Source: Symbiodinium microadriaticum (taxonomy: Eukaryota; Sar; Dinophyceae; Suessiales; Symbiodiniaceae). Taken from it: a DNA stretch of 64,000 bases. Every line of letters starts with the position of its first letter. Within the stretch, counting starts at the first letter, position 1. Both the position numbers and the translations under genes were made by a program. Under the pieces are notes generated by a model that worked only from the letters and a program-made list of their open reading frames with translations, did no database searches and was not told the origin of the DNA. Of this stretch, positions 21,057 through 32,089 are shown piece after piece. The stretch spans positions 100,059 to 164,058 of the forward strand of contig LSRX01001111.1 of NCBI GenBank assembly GCA_001939145.1, read 5' to 3'.

Positions 21057-22088
21057 GCAGCAGCCTTGATACTGAAACGAGATCACCTTGTTTGACCAAC
21101 CATGCCCAGGAAGATCTGCTTTCTAGCAAACGAGATTGGGGGCCATGCAAGAAACGACGCGACCCTCAACTTACGTACCAAGCAGCGCCTCTCACATGGG
21201 TTCTGCGAGTGCATGCGGCTCGTGGAAGCACTTTTAGGAAGAAGCTTGGCCCAGGTGTGACTCCCGAGAACGACAACGTTTTTGTGGTGAAGCAGGCTTT
21301 TTTGTCTCGGTCGCAGGATTCCCGTCGAAGGTCGGGGCTGCTGAGCGTTCGGCCAGGGGATATTCTGGAGCTTGCGATGTCTCGCGACAGAGGATGGCTG
21401 GCGTGTCGTCAATTTGCAGGCCAGCGTGACGTGGGCTGGGTCGCCCGACGCCATCCAAGAAGAGTTTGTCTCCTCAGTCATAGTCTTAGTAGTTAGTCCT
21501 CCTGGCTTCTTCACCCACCGCGGCCAAAACACTAAGGTTCCAGAATGGGTGTTTCGTGCCCCGCAAAAGGCATGCGATCAGGAGGAAGACTTGTCCGACG
21601 AGAGCGAGGAGCCGAGTTCACATCGGGGTCCGCGTGCCAAGGGCTGCATCAAGAGAATCAAGGCAATCACAGGCCAGTACGTAGACAGGGTCGAGTTTCA
21701 GCTGCGCAGTGGTATTCACCAAGTGTATGGTGAAAGCACTGGAGGATGCAACCAGAAGTGGTTTTTTGTAAAGAAGGACGAGGCCATAGTGGAGGTGACT
21801 CAGATTCGGACGCACAAATATTTGGCCCAGATGCTGGAGTTCAAGACAAGCAGAGGCCGCGTTTTTTCTACGAAGGGCTATGGAGGGCCGGGTAAAGAAC
21901 CAGAAAAAGTCACCTTTGCAGCGCCTGAGGGCAGGCAGATTTGTGGGCTTGTTTTTGAAGGCGTGAAGCTCTCGGCCGTGTGCCATCAGACGTGCTCCAA
22001 GAGGGGCTCCCGAAAGCATCCACAGAAGCTGGTGAAAGATTTCATGTCGGGCTTCCAGTCGAAGTTGAGTGCCGATGATTGCCGATGA
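21053..22088 (+). CDS. SH3-like plus jacalin-like lectin protein
   Basis: Two domains lie in adjacent frames on the same strand. In 21053-21496 the segment LLSVRPGDILELAMSRDRGW then CRQFAGQRDVGWVARR (about 21333-21455) has the SH3 layout: the GDILEL distal strand, the RGW tryptophan, a gapped strand and a GWV ending. The canonical ALYDY start is replaced. In the second frame, about 21540-22088, CIKRIKAITGQYVDRVEFQL, YGESTGG, EFKTSRGRVFSTKGYGG and GRQICGLVFEGVKLSAV follow the jacalin-fold pattern: a GxYVDxIxF strand, a Gly-rich loop, a TxxGRxF strand and an I-x-G-x-x-F/G strand. The protein ends LSADDCR. An intron must change the frame between the domains; its exact ends were not fixed. Jacalin domains bind sugars and SH3 domains bind proline-rich peptides, so an adaptor or lectin role is inferred. 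Confidence 0.65.
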
Positions 22089-22705
22089 GTAAGTGCGCCA
22101 ATGTGCAGACACGAAGTCTCGTCGAGAAACTGGCTCGGCCACCGACCGAAGAGGTGCTGGGGTCATCGCCTTCCAGGGGCGAGAGCCGTCTCCCTTGGAC
22201 GTGCACAAATGACATGTCAAGTGAACCGTCGAAGCGGTTCCCATCGACTTCAGCATCAGGGAGCTCTTCATGCAAAACATGGGTTTTGAGTCGCACTGTC
22301 GAGGATTGACTTGGGGGCCTGGGCTCGGGAATTTGCAATTCCGGCTTCGGCGTACATTGGGGTTTCATTTTTGTTTCGTACTTGTAGGCTGGATTGCAGG
22401 TTCGGTTCCCAGACGGTATGCTTGTGGCTGATGTAGTTTCGCGCGATCGTGCACGGGTGAGCATAAACTTAACAAGATCTTGCAGGGTATGTCAATCGAA
22501 CTAGCGAGAAACAAGTCAAAAAGTAGAGGAAGCCGCAACAATAGCGGACATCGATGGCCAGGAATTAGGACAGGAACACTAGCACAACTTCCTAGAACTG
22601 AGTCAAGCAGTTTTGTTTGCACAGGTTACCTGAACACTCCCGATTCTCGACAATCACACCAATGACATCACAACCTCGTCGATTTTTCTGTGCGTGGGCA
22701 TGTTT

Positions 22706-22736
22706 CCGTGTGTGTGTGTGTGTGTGTGTGTATGTG
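22706..22736. repeat. (TG)n dinucleotide repeat
   Basis: GT repeats just upstream of the exon that starts at 22788. Confidence 0.9.
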
Positions 22737-22787
22737 ATTGCATATTGTCGTGTCGTTGCACTGTTATTACGGCTTCCCGTGCCTTAG

Positions 22788-23219
22788 GAGCCTCTCGCAA
22801 CTATCGATGAAGCTATCAGCACTGGTCATCCTCCATGCCAGAATCCAGCGCTTTCAAGTGCAGGCGACGCCCTTCTGCCGCAGCCTCTGTCTGAAGACAG
22901 ACACCAAAGACTGGAATATGACCTGCTCGGCCACTTGGCTTATGTTTTCTTCCAGGTGGGGTTCTGACTGGCGTTTGCTATCCAGCCCTCCAACGCGTTT
23001 TTCGAATCCTGCGGAAGCCACCAGGCTCCGAAGCGAATCCCAAGAGCCTTTGAACCGGATGCGCCGGGGGTTTGCCGTGAGCCCAGGAGCTGCCCGAAGA
23101 GGAGTGCGCCTCCACACATTTCTTCGAGACCGTGGGCGCCTGTGAGCGAAGGCGTCCCTCGCTTCTTGTGCTGGGGCTGGCAGACTTCCCCCAGTGCTGC
23201 TAGTGACTGCTAGCTAGTG
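22788..23219 (+). CDS. Two phase-matched exons of an unknown protein
   Basis: Exon 22788-22955 (acceptor GCCTTAG, donor TTCCAG|GTGGGG) is exactly 56 codons and contains PQPLSEDRHQRLEYDLLGHL. The only in-phase continuation nearby starts at 22986 after CTATCCAG, which leaves a gap of just 30 bases starting GT and ending AG. The second frame reads PSNAFFESCGSHQAPKRIP, then RSCPKRSAPPHISSRPW, and stops at 23217-23219. No domain is seen. It may be the 5' part of the large Cys-repeat gene that follows or an independent gene. Confidence 0.4.
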
Positions 23220-23339
23220 TCGGTTCGCAGGCTTTGCGTGTGGGCAGCTCCGTGGAAATGTCTTGGCCTCGGCTTTGCGTGGGCTCGGGCACTTTCCTGC
23301 CGGCCCCAATCTCCCGATTCACCCGGACCTGCTCTGAAC

Positions 23340-23981
23340 TCTGAACTGCAGCCCAGGCACGGTCGAGCCTTGGCAGGCTACCAGTGTGCTCGATTTCGGC
23401 TTGCATTTCGTGAACTCCAAGCAACACAACTTAGCCCACCTGATTAGCGTGGACAGCCTGCAGCAGACTGCAGGTATCTCCAGGTGTAAGGCAATTCCGG
23501 ATAATCCGGCAGTCGCTGACTGTCTAGACGGTTGCCGGCATTTGTATCTTGTTTTCTTATCAACGAGCCGTAGTCGCCAAGCAACCAGGCCGATGTCGCG
23601 TTTTGCGTTCCATTCTCGCGGGCCAAGCTCTAAACCCCATACTCTGAAAGCTGCATGTGGCTCCTATGGTGTTGCCGGTTCCGCATTAGCTGCATACCCC
23701 GTTAGATCGTGTTTTGCCAGGCTGCCGGTGTATGTCTTGTTATTCTCTGTCTACCCGTGCCACTCCGTCTGCTGAGATGAAGGCTTTGATTATGTGTGGA
23801 TGAAAACGGTGTCCTGCATGAACCTGCACAGCTTACCCAGCTGAACGGATCCAGCAAAGTGTACCCTGCATTCCCAGGATTATACACAAGCGTGTATCAG
23901 CTGCAATTGGCCTTGCGGCAGGAAGGCAAGATCAGGGCTGTTTGCTCGTTTGCCACCTCTGACCGAGTCGTCGTTGAATGA
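23340..23981 (+). CDS. Candidate exons upstream of the Cys-repeat gene
   Basis: About 23340-23471 reads SVLDFGLHFVNSKQHNLAHL and ends at CTGCAG|GTATCT. About 23796-23981 reads YPAFPGLYTSVYQLQLALRQ and reaches a stop at 23981. Both are protein-like. They may be N-terminal exons of the secreted protein that follows. Links were not verified. Confidence 0.35.
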
Positions 23982-24043
23982 GTGCTGTTCAGAGACAGTC
24001 CCGTCAGTAGTGGCTGCTTCCGGTCGGAGCTTCCGTCCTTTCG

Positions 24044-24256
24044 GTGCCAGTGCTGTTTCAGGCTTCTACGTCAACGACATCGACGACGACAACCACGACC
24101 CTGACGACCACTACCATCACAAGCAGCACCACCTCAACAGTCACGGAGACGACAACCACAACTTCAACAAGCACATCCACAGTTACGACCACGTCAACCA
24201 GCACACCAACGACCACCACAACATCCACGACAACAGTCACAGGCAGGCGTGCATAA
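24044..24256 (+). CDS. Thr/Ser-rich mucin-like segment
   Basis: About 60 codons are almost only Thr and Ser (for example TSTTTTTTLTTTT then STSTSTVTTTSTSTP), using mixed ACG, ACC, ACA, TCA and AGC codons. Mixed codon use argues for selection on the protein rather than a simple repeat. Such stretches usually carry O-linked glycans between extracellular modules. The position just before the cysteine-repeat frame suggests one gene. Confidence 0.45.
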   Translation: MPVLFQASTSTTSTTTTTTLTTTTITSSTTSTVTETTTTTSTSTSTVTTTSTSTPTTTTTSTTTVTGRRA

Positions 24257-24874
24257 GATTGACGGCTGCCAAGACCACGTGAAGACAGGAAACTCCTTTG
24301 CTGCCACGGATTTTGGTGACGCCGCCTGCTTTCCTGTGTTTCTGACTTTCGGATAAGTGGCACAATGGATGCCGGGAGTGAGACACCAGGGGGCATGCCT
24401 TGGTCAGCTTTAACAGCAGCTGTGCAGACCGTCCCTTGTGCAGGGTCCACGACGGACCGGTACCACCTGGCGGTTGCCACGCCGTACCTGACCAAGAGTG
24501 GTGTGGTCAGACCCTCAGGAAGGGGGTGGGAGGTTGAAGATGAGCGATCATTTCCCAAGATTGGCATGGCATTTGTCGAAGACCTCCCGACAGCGTGAGA
24601 CTTGCCGGAGGTGGTTCCAACTCGTTGCTTCGAGTTCTGCGATCGGACCAACGTAAGGACTGGCTGCATCCGGCTTTATGAATAGACTAGGAGTTGTCGC
24701 AGCTGGGCAAATGGAGCTCGCCTGGGTTGTTATTGTTCTTAATAGAGTACGAAACTTAGTTGGAGGTCAACCGTGTAATCAAATCTGCAGAGCACTGTGA
24801 GCACCTGCAATGCGAACGCAGCGAACTGAGTCGTCGAATCTGTTGTTATCGTCGCTCGATAGAATTCCCTGCAG

Positions 24875-26417
24875 GAGCATGTACGTTTCTTGTCACCAGC
24901 TGTCTCCGGAGATGTGCCAGTCGGAAAGCTTCTACGAGACTGATCTGAAGGGAAACCGGAGACACTGCATCTTGATTGGTGAAAGCTGCACTGTGGACAA
25001 GTCTTTCGTTTGCAACGCAAGTATGCCCATCTGCCAAGTGAGCGACGACTCGGGAAGCGAAGCGTCGCCGGAGTCTGCAGCTGTTGCGAACGGAACCGGC
25101 CCACCCTCAACGAGCCTGTCGAGAACTCCGGATGCTGGCACTTCGAGCACGCTTCCAGTCGAAATGCCGAGAATAACCAACGGGTCCGATATAGTATCTG
25201 GCGAGCATGGTGAGCACGAGATAACATCCGCTAGGCAGGTTCGATTTGATGACAGTACTGAAAATCCCAAGGCATTCGAAGGGCAGGATCTGTCTGGTGA
25301 AAGTGTTGACAACGCGAAAGCATTCCCGAGGAAGGATCAGCTGCTGCCACATGCAGTCATGCAGTCAGTCGTGGCTGCTGCACAAGAGTGTCTTGCAGTT
25401 GGTCTGAATGTCTTGGACATTTATGAAGTTGTCAATGCGACGCTGCTTCATGTGCCCGCCCCGATCAAGAGTCCTGCAGAGATGTCCCTCAGAGAGGCTG
25501 TGGAGGTTGCGCTTCTGGCCGGTGTTTCCTCTGCACACATCCTCCAGGATCTGCAGCATGCTGGCATTGGAACCGAGGAGCCTGCTAGCCTACCGCCTCT
25601 ACCACCCCTGCCACCTCCTCGCAGCGGAAGAGTTGAGACCGTCGAGATCAACCCGCATGGCCCGGACAGGATCGTCTTCAGGGCACCCTACACAGAGGTC
25701 ACAACGACCACATCCTCGCAACTGTCCCACACCAGCCTGCCATCCGACGCTCGGTGCTCTTCCTTGTGCTCCAAGCAGGAGGTGAAGGACTGCGGAAGCA
25801 TAGAGCCAGAGCTGTGCACCAGTGAGGAATTTTACTCGACTTCCCAGGGGCAGACATCCTTGTGTGAGCTGGTCGAGGATGTTTGCCAGCCTGGACCATC
25901 TTTTTCCTGCGAATCACATGCAGATTGTGTTGGACACAACCGAGGAACGCTGGGAGTCGATAGTGATACTGTCGATCGATTCTGTAAGTCCTTGTGCTTC
26001 AAGCAAAGGGTTTCAACGGGCAACTGCAGCACACTCCAGGAATACGACTGCAAGTCTCGCATGTATTACATGGACGCTGCTGGAGGGAAAGTGCTGTGCC
26101 AATGGGAGGCAGCAGGCTATTGCCACGTGGACCTGTCCGCACGATGTCCTAAGAAGCAGCTCTGTCCAGGCACAACAACGTCTTCTCCTGTGGTGCCTCC
26201 ATTTTGCTACACGCTGTGTGGCAAAACGGATGTCGGCTCCCATGTCTCGGCATGCGAAGAACTGCCAGAAGCTCAATGCAAAACATGGCAGTATTATGCC
26301 ACAATTGATGGCCACCGGGCTCTTTGCAGCTGGTCCGAGATCGGTGTCTGCAGCCTGGCCACTTGGATCCAAGGCATGGTGTCAACGTTTTCTGAATTCA
26401 CCGGCCCCGAACGCTGA
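24875..26417 (+). CDS. Cysteine-repeat, probably extracellular, protein
   Basis: The open frame runs about 514 codons from an acceptor CCTGCAG at 24874 to a stop at 26415-26417. It contains four related cysteine modules starting near 24882, 25752, 25978 and 26198. The pattern is C-x3-LC-x-K-x2-V, then C, then C with FY or YY five residues later, G, LC, and C at the end; examples are FCKSLCFKQRVSTGNC and PFCYTLCGKTDVGS. The first module is more divergent. Between modules 1 and 2 is a long acidic/Ser stretch, a helix (EVVNATLLHVPAPIKS) and a Pro run (LPPLPPLPPPRSGR). Short Thr runs (TTTTSSQ, GTTTSSP) separate modules. An even cysteine pattern and Thr linkers suggest a disulphide-rich secreted or cell-surface protein. 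I do not know this module by name. Confidence 0.75.
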
Positions 26418-27200
26418 TGTCTTGAACCCTCTTCACCTGCTCTCTTCACGATTTCCCAAGAAGACCCCTCAGCCAAGGACACCTCGGCCTCCTGTCCTCC
26501 GTTGATGCCTCTTTGCCCTAGCAGCCCCTTGTCGATTCAGAGGGGCTAGCGCAAGGGTCCGGAGATGAAGGCCCCCGTTGCAGCAAAAGGGATTCCAGAA
26601 GCTTCGAAGAATGAAACCGGGCCACCGAGGCACCACTGCGACCACTTTGCTTCCTTTCGCAGACTACCGCAGCTACTTGTTCGCACCGTGTGCAGTGGAG
26701 ACTCTGATCCTTCAAGCGGCTTGCAATCGCAGTGGCTGCCGCCCCTGCCGCCCCTGTTGCAGCGCTTTCTTGGCAACCCAGGTCATGCGAAAGCAGTCGG
26801 ATAGCGTCGCCCTGAACAAGTGTGCTACGCAGGCAAGAGCCATTATGAGCAGAAGACAGGGGGTCTGCATGCTTCCCGTCCAGGAAGCAGCTCCTTCTGG
26901 GAGGAGGCCTTGATGAGAGCCGGCAAGCCTTTCAGCCCGATGTAGGCCAAACATGTACAGCCCTGTCGGCATGAACCGGTCAGATGCAGGCCGGCCTTGC
27001 GAGCCTCGATTGACTTTTCGTGGCTTCGGAAGCTGTAACGACTGTGTACGAGCTGAAAGGCGGGATGAAAAAGATCGGAGAAGCGCGAACAAACATGTTC
27101 ACTGAGACTCACGTGGCTACAACGGCTGTCTAAGGCAGCTGATGACTACGGGCATACAGGCTCCGCTTTGTCAGTTTTTCGACAACGGCTGTCAATACGA
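26418..27200. other. No confident gene
   Basis: 3' flank of the Cys-repeat gene. A plus frame at 26578-26913 (PFADYRSYLFAPCAVETLIL) has some protein character but no supported splice sites. Nothing else is seen. Confidence 0.4.
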
Positions 27201-27329
27201 TCATTTGCTGCAGCCTGTTGGGGTCGGCCGACGTGATTTACCAGTGGCTTGTGCCAATCGGTGCCTGTAGACTGTGTCTCTGCACGGGCCTTAAGGAGCA
27301 TAAGGAGCTTCCGACAGTGTCCCGGAATA

Positions 27330-27780
27330 CGTCAGGTTTGCACCATGCGGCCATGCAGGGGCACCCTGCGGCTTGCCAGGCAGCTCAGCAGTTCACGCGC
27401 TTCGAACATTTGGGGTAGACTTTCATGTGCCCCACTGTTCGGAAAATTGCTCAGTCAAGCCATCGTCGACCGAACAAGCGTGATTGTCAACGTTTCCACA
27501 ACCCTCACACTGCAAGCTTAACACTATGCCATAGCGTTTCACACCGACGTGAGTTAACGGACACTTAGACTGACATCAAGTGGTTTCACGAGTGCGAAGC
27601 GGGTCCCCCAAGCCCGCAGAAAGAAGAAGAAAGATCAACAGCAAGCACGAATGAGAGAGAGCGACATAGAGGAAGAGATTGCCCGGGGGCCTGACCCGCC
27701 CCCTATCTATGCCTGGGAGGAGAAGAAGAAGACAGGAAGAGAGAGAGCCCCTTGATTCGCCCCTTCACGCCTGGTCAATG

Positions 27781-27813
<33 letters not shown>

Positions 27814-30092
27814 TACCTGCTATCCCCTGACTGTGCTGACAGCGCCGAAACGGCCTAAACCCCGATACGGGGAACATCTTGCACCGGACTAGGGGGAGGG
27901 GGGGGGATGAGGGCCTTTTGGCCAGAGGGTTCGTCCTCATACCCCTTGCATATCTTGCGTGCATGCTAGCAAGCAAGCACGCAAGAGAGAACGAATGAAA
28001 GAAATAGCCTGAGGCGTAGCCTCTGTAGAAGCAAGCAAACAAATTGTGACAAAACAGAAGCTGTAAGAAAGCGGATGAGCTGATTTTATTCAACAAAAGG
28101 AGCCATGCCAGCTTGTGCCTTTTGCAGCTGGTACTGGCACTACATTCCTGACCTTTAACTGATGTGGAGAGTAGTTTGAGTTTGAGCTCTCTTGCTATTG
28201 ACACTCGCAATCAGTTTATGACGGGTCACATGACGGTGTGTCTCACGCAGGTCTTTGCAGTGAGATGCATTATTGGCAGGCCTTGCTCGAGCATCCACGC
28301 TTCATTGCGGAAGGTGCCAGAGACAAGGCCGAGAAGTCAGCCGTACTCGTAACATCTGAGTGTCGACTGCTTCGTCGAGTCGCTTCCATGCAAACTGGTC
28401 TGATTTTGGAAGTGCCCCTGGCGTTTTTCGACAGCTCCAAGACTTTCGTCCCAACTGTCTCCGAGCATCAGACTTTTCTGTGCAAAGGATGGGTGGACTG
28501 CCCTTCATTGGGCCGTGCACCGCTCAGCAAAGGTGGGTTGCAAGGACGAGTGACTAGAGGGCGAGTCGCCCTTGAGGTTCGGGCAACTGGACTTGCCGCC
28601 ATAGGGTGGAACCAAGACCACAAGGCGACTGTAAAGAGGCCTGTGTATATTGTTTGCGAGGCTATCGCTGTCCCAGAACTCCAAGACAGCTGTGCGAAAG
28701 CGAAACACACACGCAACGCTTGACTGAGCGCTTCCAGATCTGCGGGGCTTTGCTGTGGGCGACGAGTGCCTGAGGCCTCCGGAGGCTATGCCACCGCCTG
28801 CAAGCTCCTCCTGGCCAACCCCAGCTTTACCGAGGCTGGACAGCCGCCTAATCACAGAAGAAGGCCGAGATTCCGCGGGTCGTGGCGCTGTGAACGGACC
28901 GAGCGTAACACAACTGAGCTGGTATTTTCGCTGCAGGATCAGTTTACGTAATTCACGCATACTGCTGCTTCCTGCATGTTTAACAGAATAGGTCGGGCAA
29001 CCTGATTCTCTACAACTTAGTTGCGATCCTGATGTCGCAGGTCGCTGCGAGAACTGCTCGAGGCCGCACTCAAGCGTCCATGCTCGGGTTGTGCCACATG
29101 CGGCCACGCTCCGCTCTTTCTGGCAAATCGTTGCCCAGTGCCTTAGAGCTACGGTGTCGCTGTGATTCAGGGCAGGATGTCCCATGACAATGACGTCGTA
29201 GTGTCTTCGTGGTGGCTTGTTGATGACGTATGTAAAGATAGCACTCGTCGCTGGCTGACTTTCCATCTTCGGATGGGTTTCTGAAAGCAAGAGCCTTCAA
29301 TGGCCGAGCGCACGCTGCAAACCTTCTGCACAGGCTGGACAGCCCTACACTTGGCTGCGGCTCATGGCTTCGAAGAGGTCGGCCCTCAGAAGGAAAGTTG
29401 ATCTCCGAGTGCTGTCTAGAAGGGCGCTGCTGTCGTCAAGATTCGATCATGGCAGGTCTGTCATGCTCTGCTATCCCATTCACGATTCACAGTCTCTACA
29501 GCGCAGGACCGGTTCCTACAGGTAGTGTCCCAGAGAAATGCCTCCATTTGGGCAGGACTGCGTTGGCAGGAATGCTTTGCACGCAGCTGCGGAGGCCACC
29601 GATTGGACGGCGATAGATGGCTTGTTTGTATCTAGAGGCTGTATAGTCCTTCGCTCGACTAGGCCGGTCACCGCAATGTTTGCAAGCTGTTTATGGCCGG
29701 GGCGTCAGAGGGGCAGAGGGGAACAGAATGGCGGCAGCTACTGTGTCCGTCCAAGGCGCACGAAAGCTTCCGGGTCTTGGCAAGTACAAAGGACCAGATC
29801 CCTTCAGCCACCTTGATGTAGACCGAAAGAAAGGAGATCTGCTGAGCTGCAGTGTATCTCTGAGGCTTCGCATCTCTATGGTTTTGCTGTTGTCGGTGGT
29901 CCCTTCCGGAGGATTACTTCGGCCATTTAGCCAGCGACTTGGCAATCGGAGGAGCACTGGAGGCCGGTACTTTGCACAAAAGCAGACATCGTTTTTGACA
30001 ACAGTGCCAACGCCAGGTCCCTTTGCATCATCCCTGAGATTGCAGCAATGGGCTTCCGAAAATTCTTCAGAGCGTACCTCTGGTTAGGGATG
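27330..30092 (+). CDS. Ankyrin-repeat protein, many small exons
   Basis: Ankyrin signatures occur in separate short exons, most after a CAG acceptor. 27332-27418: GLHHAAMQGHPAACQAAQQF. About 28281: ALLEHPRFIAEGARDKAEK. About 28776: GYATACKLLLANPSFTEAG. 29334-29377: GWTALHLAAAHGFEE, a 44-base exon with acceptor TGCACAG and donor GAG|GTCGG. 29556-29615: DCVGRNALHAAAEATDWTA. The terminal exon, about 29983-30092, reads NARSLCIIPEIAAMGFRKFF, then RAYLWLGMD and a stop. The repeats act as protein-protein interaction scaffolds; the partner is unknown. Exons between these landmarks are incomplete, and the frame at 28380-28723 may contain another exon. Confidence 0.6.
27781..27811. repeat. (CAAG)n tetranucleotide repeat
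   Basis: About eight perfect AAGC/CAAG units, within a presumed intron of the ankyrin gene. Confidence 0.95.
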
Positions 30093-30275
30093 GATTAGGC
30101 ATTGGGGCTTTCTGGTTTAGGGCTGAATTAGGGTTTCGGGGCTCGGACTGTCAAAGCTTTACAGGTCTCCTGCATTGGTTCGCAGAAATCCATGTTCTAG
30201 ATTTCGATTTCAACAGTCCTCTCAAGTAACCGTGTTTAGGGACGTTTAGGGCCTAATTTAGGGTTTAAGGTTCGG
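30084..30275 (+). repeat. Degenerate interstitial TTTAGGG motifs
   Basis: GGTTAGGG, GGTTTAGGGC, AATTAGGGTTT, GTTTAGGGAC, GTTTAGGGCC and ATTTAGGGTTT occur in less than 200 bases, all on the plus strand. TTTAGGG is the plant/dinoflagellate-type telomere unit. The copies are dispersed and not a perfect tandem array. Confidence 0.7.
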
Positions 30276-30620
30276 GCGAGGGCGTGTGTGTCGTGGGGAG
30301 TGTCGCATAGTGGCGCGCGAGGGCTTGTGTGTCGTGGGGGAGTGTCGTGGAATGGCAGGCGAGGGCGGGTCGAGGAGTGTCGCGGAGTCGCGGACAGGCG
30401 AGGGCCTGTGCGTTGTGGGAAGTGTGGTGGAGTGCGGGCGAGGGTGTGTCGAGGGAGTGTCACAGGAGCCCGAATGTGTCGTGGGAGTGTCGCGGAGTGG
30501 TGGGCGAGGGCATGTGTGTCGGGAGTGGCGAGCAGGTCCATGGAGTGTCGCGGAGGGGCGGGGGAGGGCGTCGTAGAGTGGCGGGACGAGGGGAGTGGCG
30601 GAACGGGTGGGTGAGGGAGT
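30275..30620 (+). repeat. G-rich minisatellite, unit about 35-40 bases
   Basis: Repeats of GGGCGAGGGCGTGTGTGTCG followed by TGGGGAGTGTCGCGGAGTGG, roughly nine degenerate copies. Shorter copies recur at about 30890-30965 and 31975-32060. The Pro/His/Thr-rich minus frame and Gly/Val/Arg-rich plus frames are repeat translations. Confidence 0.9.
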
Positions 30621-31516
30621 ATGTGGTACTGAGGCATTCACATTGGGTACCACCCCAGTGAAAGCTTCATCCCTCCCTGCCCGCATGCGCAGCATGACTA
30701 GCAACTTGAAAGTAAGCATACACGCCCTGACAAAGCAGCTTTGCTATTTGCATACGCTTCCGGCGTGCCGCCGTCGCAAGAGCCTCAGACACATGGCCCC
30801 TGGCAGTGGGCCGACGGCGCAGTGGCGGAAGATTGAGCGACCGCCGTGGATGAGGGGGGTGAGTCGAGGCGAATATCGGAGCGATAGGTGAGGGGGTGTG
30901 GGCGTCGTGGGGAGTGTGGGCGAGGACGCGTGTATCGCGGAAAAAGTGTCGTGGAGTGGTGGTTTCTTGCCACCTCTGGCCCTGAGTTGTCTGACACCGT
31001 GAGCTCCGAGGCCGTCTTGGCTCTACTCAGCGACAACCGCTTTCTCAATCGGCCCCTCCTTTGTCGGATTCATGGGACGGACATGTTCCCGGCGAGGGTG
31101 CAACAAGGAGCTCAGCAAAACTCGCATCCGGCGAGGGCTGCTGACATGCGTGCGCCGCTCACGGAAGGAAACTAGCGGCAGGGAATCCCACCCTGCACGG
31201 GCCAGAACGTCGTGTTTGCTGCAAGCCCAAGTGTTCCCAGGCGCTTGAGTGACGCTCGCCTACAAGAAGGCCTTCGTGCCTGCTTGGAGCATTGTGGGCC
31301 GATCCCAGGGCGAAACTGCCACTGCCCCGACTTCATCCGCCGCTGCAGCATTATTGCTCAGTTTGTGAAGGACTCTCAGCATCAGGCGGAGCCGAGCCTT
31401 AATCTTGCTCCTGGGGGGGCCTTGAGCAGACAGATGCCGGCAGAAGAGCACTTCATCAACGTGTTGGTTCTTAGACGCACGGGGTTGCCGACTGCGGACA
31501 TCGGCTGGATCCAGGA

Positions 31517-31711
31517 ATGGCGGCCGGATCAGCTACTACATCGCCTATGTTGCAAAGCTCTGAGCGGATGGTGCGAGCTTCCTCATCAACACTGCTTGCA
31601 CACTGTTTTTTGCCCACATCAGGCAGTCGCAAAGTATTCAATGCCATCACTGGGCGTTTTGAGGATCTGGGCCCTGCAGAGGAAGAAATCTCTGCAGAGG
31701 CAGGTCGTTAG
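31517..31711 (+). CDS. Terminal exon of an unknown protein
   Basis: The frame ends SRKVFNAITGRFEDLGPAEE and ISAEAGR before a stop at 31711; the most convincing part starts after CCCACATCAG at 31622. An upstream part, MAAGSATTSPMLQSSERMV, is in the same frame after CCAG|GAATGG. A second frame at 31212-31420 (LQEGLRACLEHCGPIPGRNC) looks like an earlier exon. No domain recognised. Confidence 0.4.
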   Translation: MAAGSATTSPMLQSSERMVRASSSTLLAHCFLPTSGSRKVFNAITGRFEDLGPAEEEISAEAGR

Positions 31712-31974
31712 CTGTTTTTCCGACACCCCCATGCCCGAGGCCAGTAGGCTATTGTGCCTTTTGCAGGCATTGCAATGGACGGTGCCATACGGTGCCCATG
31801 CTCCAGAAGTCTGCATGCGCCTCAAGTGTTGTTACTGGTACCCGCTCCTGTCCGCCTTGCGAAGTTGTCATGGACATGACTTTTTTTTCTCTGGGCCAAT
31901 GTGGCAGGCTTCGACCTGCTCACGCAGCGCCTGGCTAACGCTTATCCACGGGACAGGCAGGTGCATTGCGGTTT

Positions 31975-32060
31975 CGGCCCTGGGGTGGGGGAGGGCAAAG
32001 GCGCGTAGGGAATGGTGGGCGTGCGGGGAAGGGCGAGGGCGTTTGGATCGTGGGGAAGAT
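31975..32060 (+). repeat. Distal copies of the G-rich minisatellite
   Basis: GGGGGAGGGCAAAGGCGCG and GGGGAAGGGCGAGGGCGTTTG match the 30275-30620 unit. They end at the edge of the AT-rich island. Confidence 0.75.
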
Positions 32061-32089
32061 TATGGACCATAAAGGTTGTTAATCCTCAG

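Noticed and set aside
24058-24669. Val-rich 203-codon minus frame
   Set aside because: It is the antisense of the Thr/Ser codon run; the plus strand has varied Thr codons and adjoins a convincing gene.
30236-30719. Pro/His/Thr-rich minus frames of 130-150 codons, and Gly/Val-rich plus frames
   Set aside because: They follow the minisatellite period; all frames are open because the unit lacks stops.
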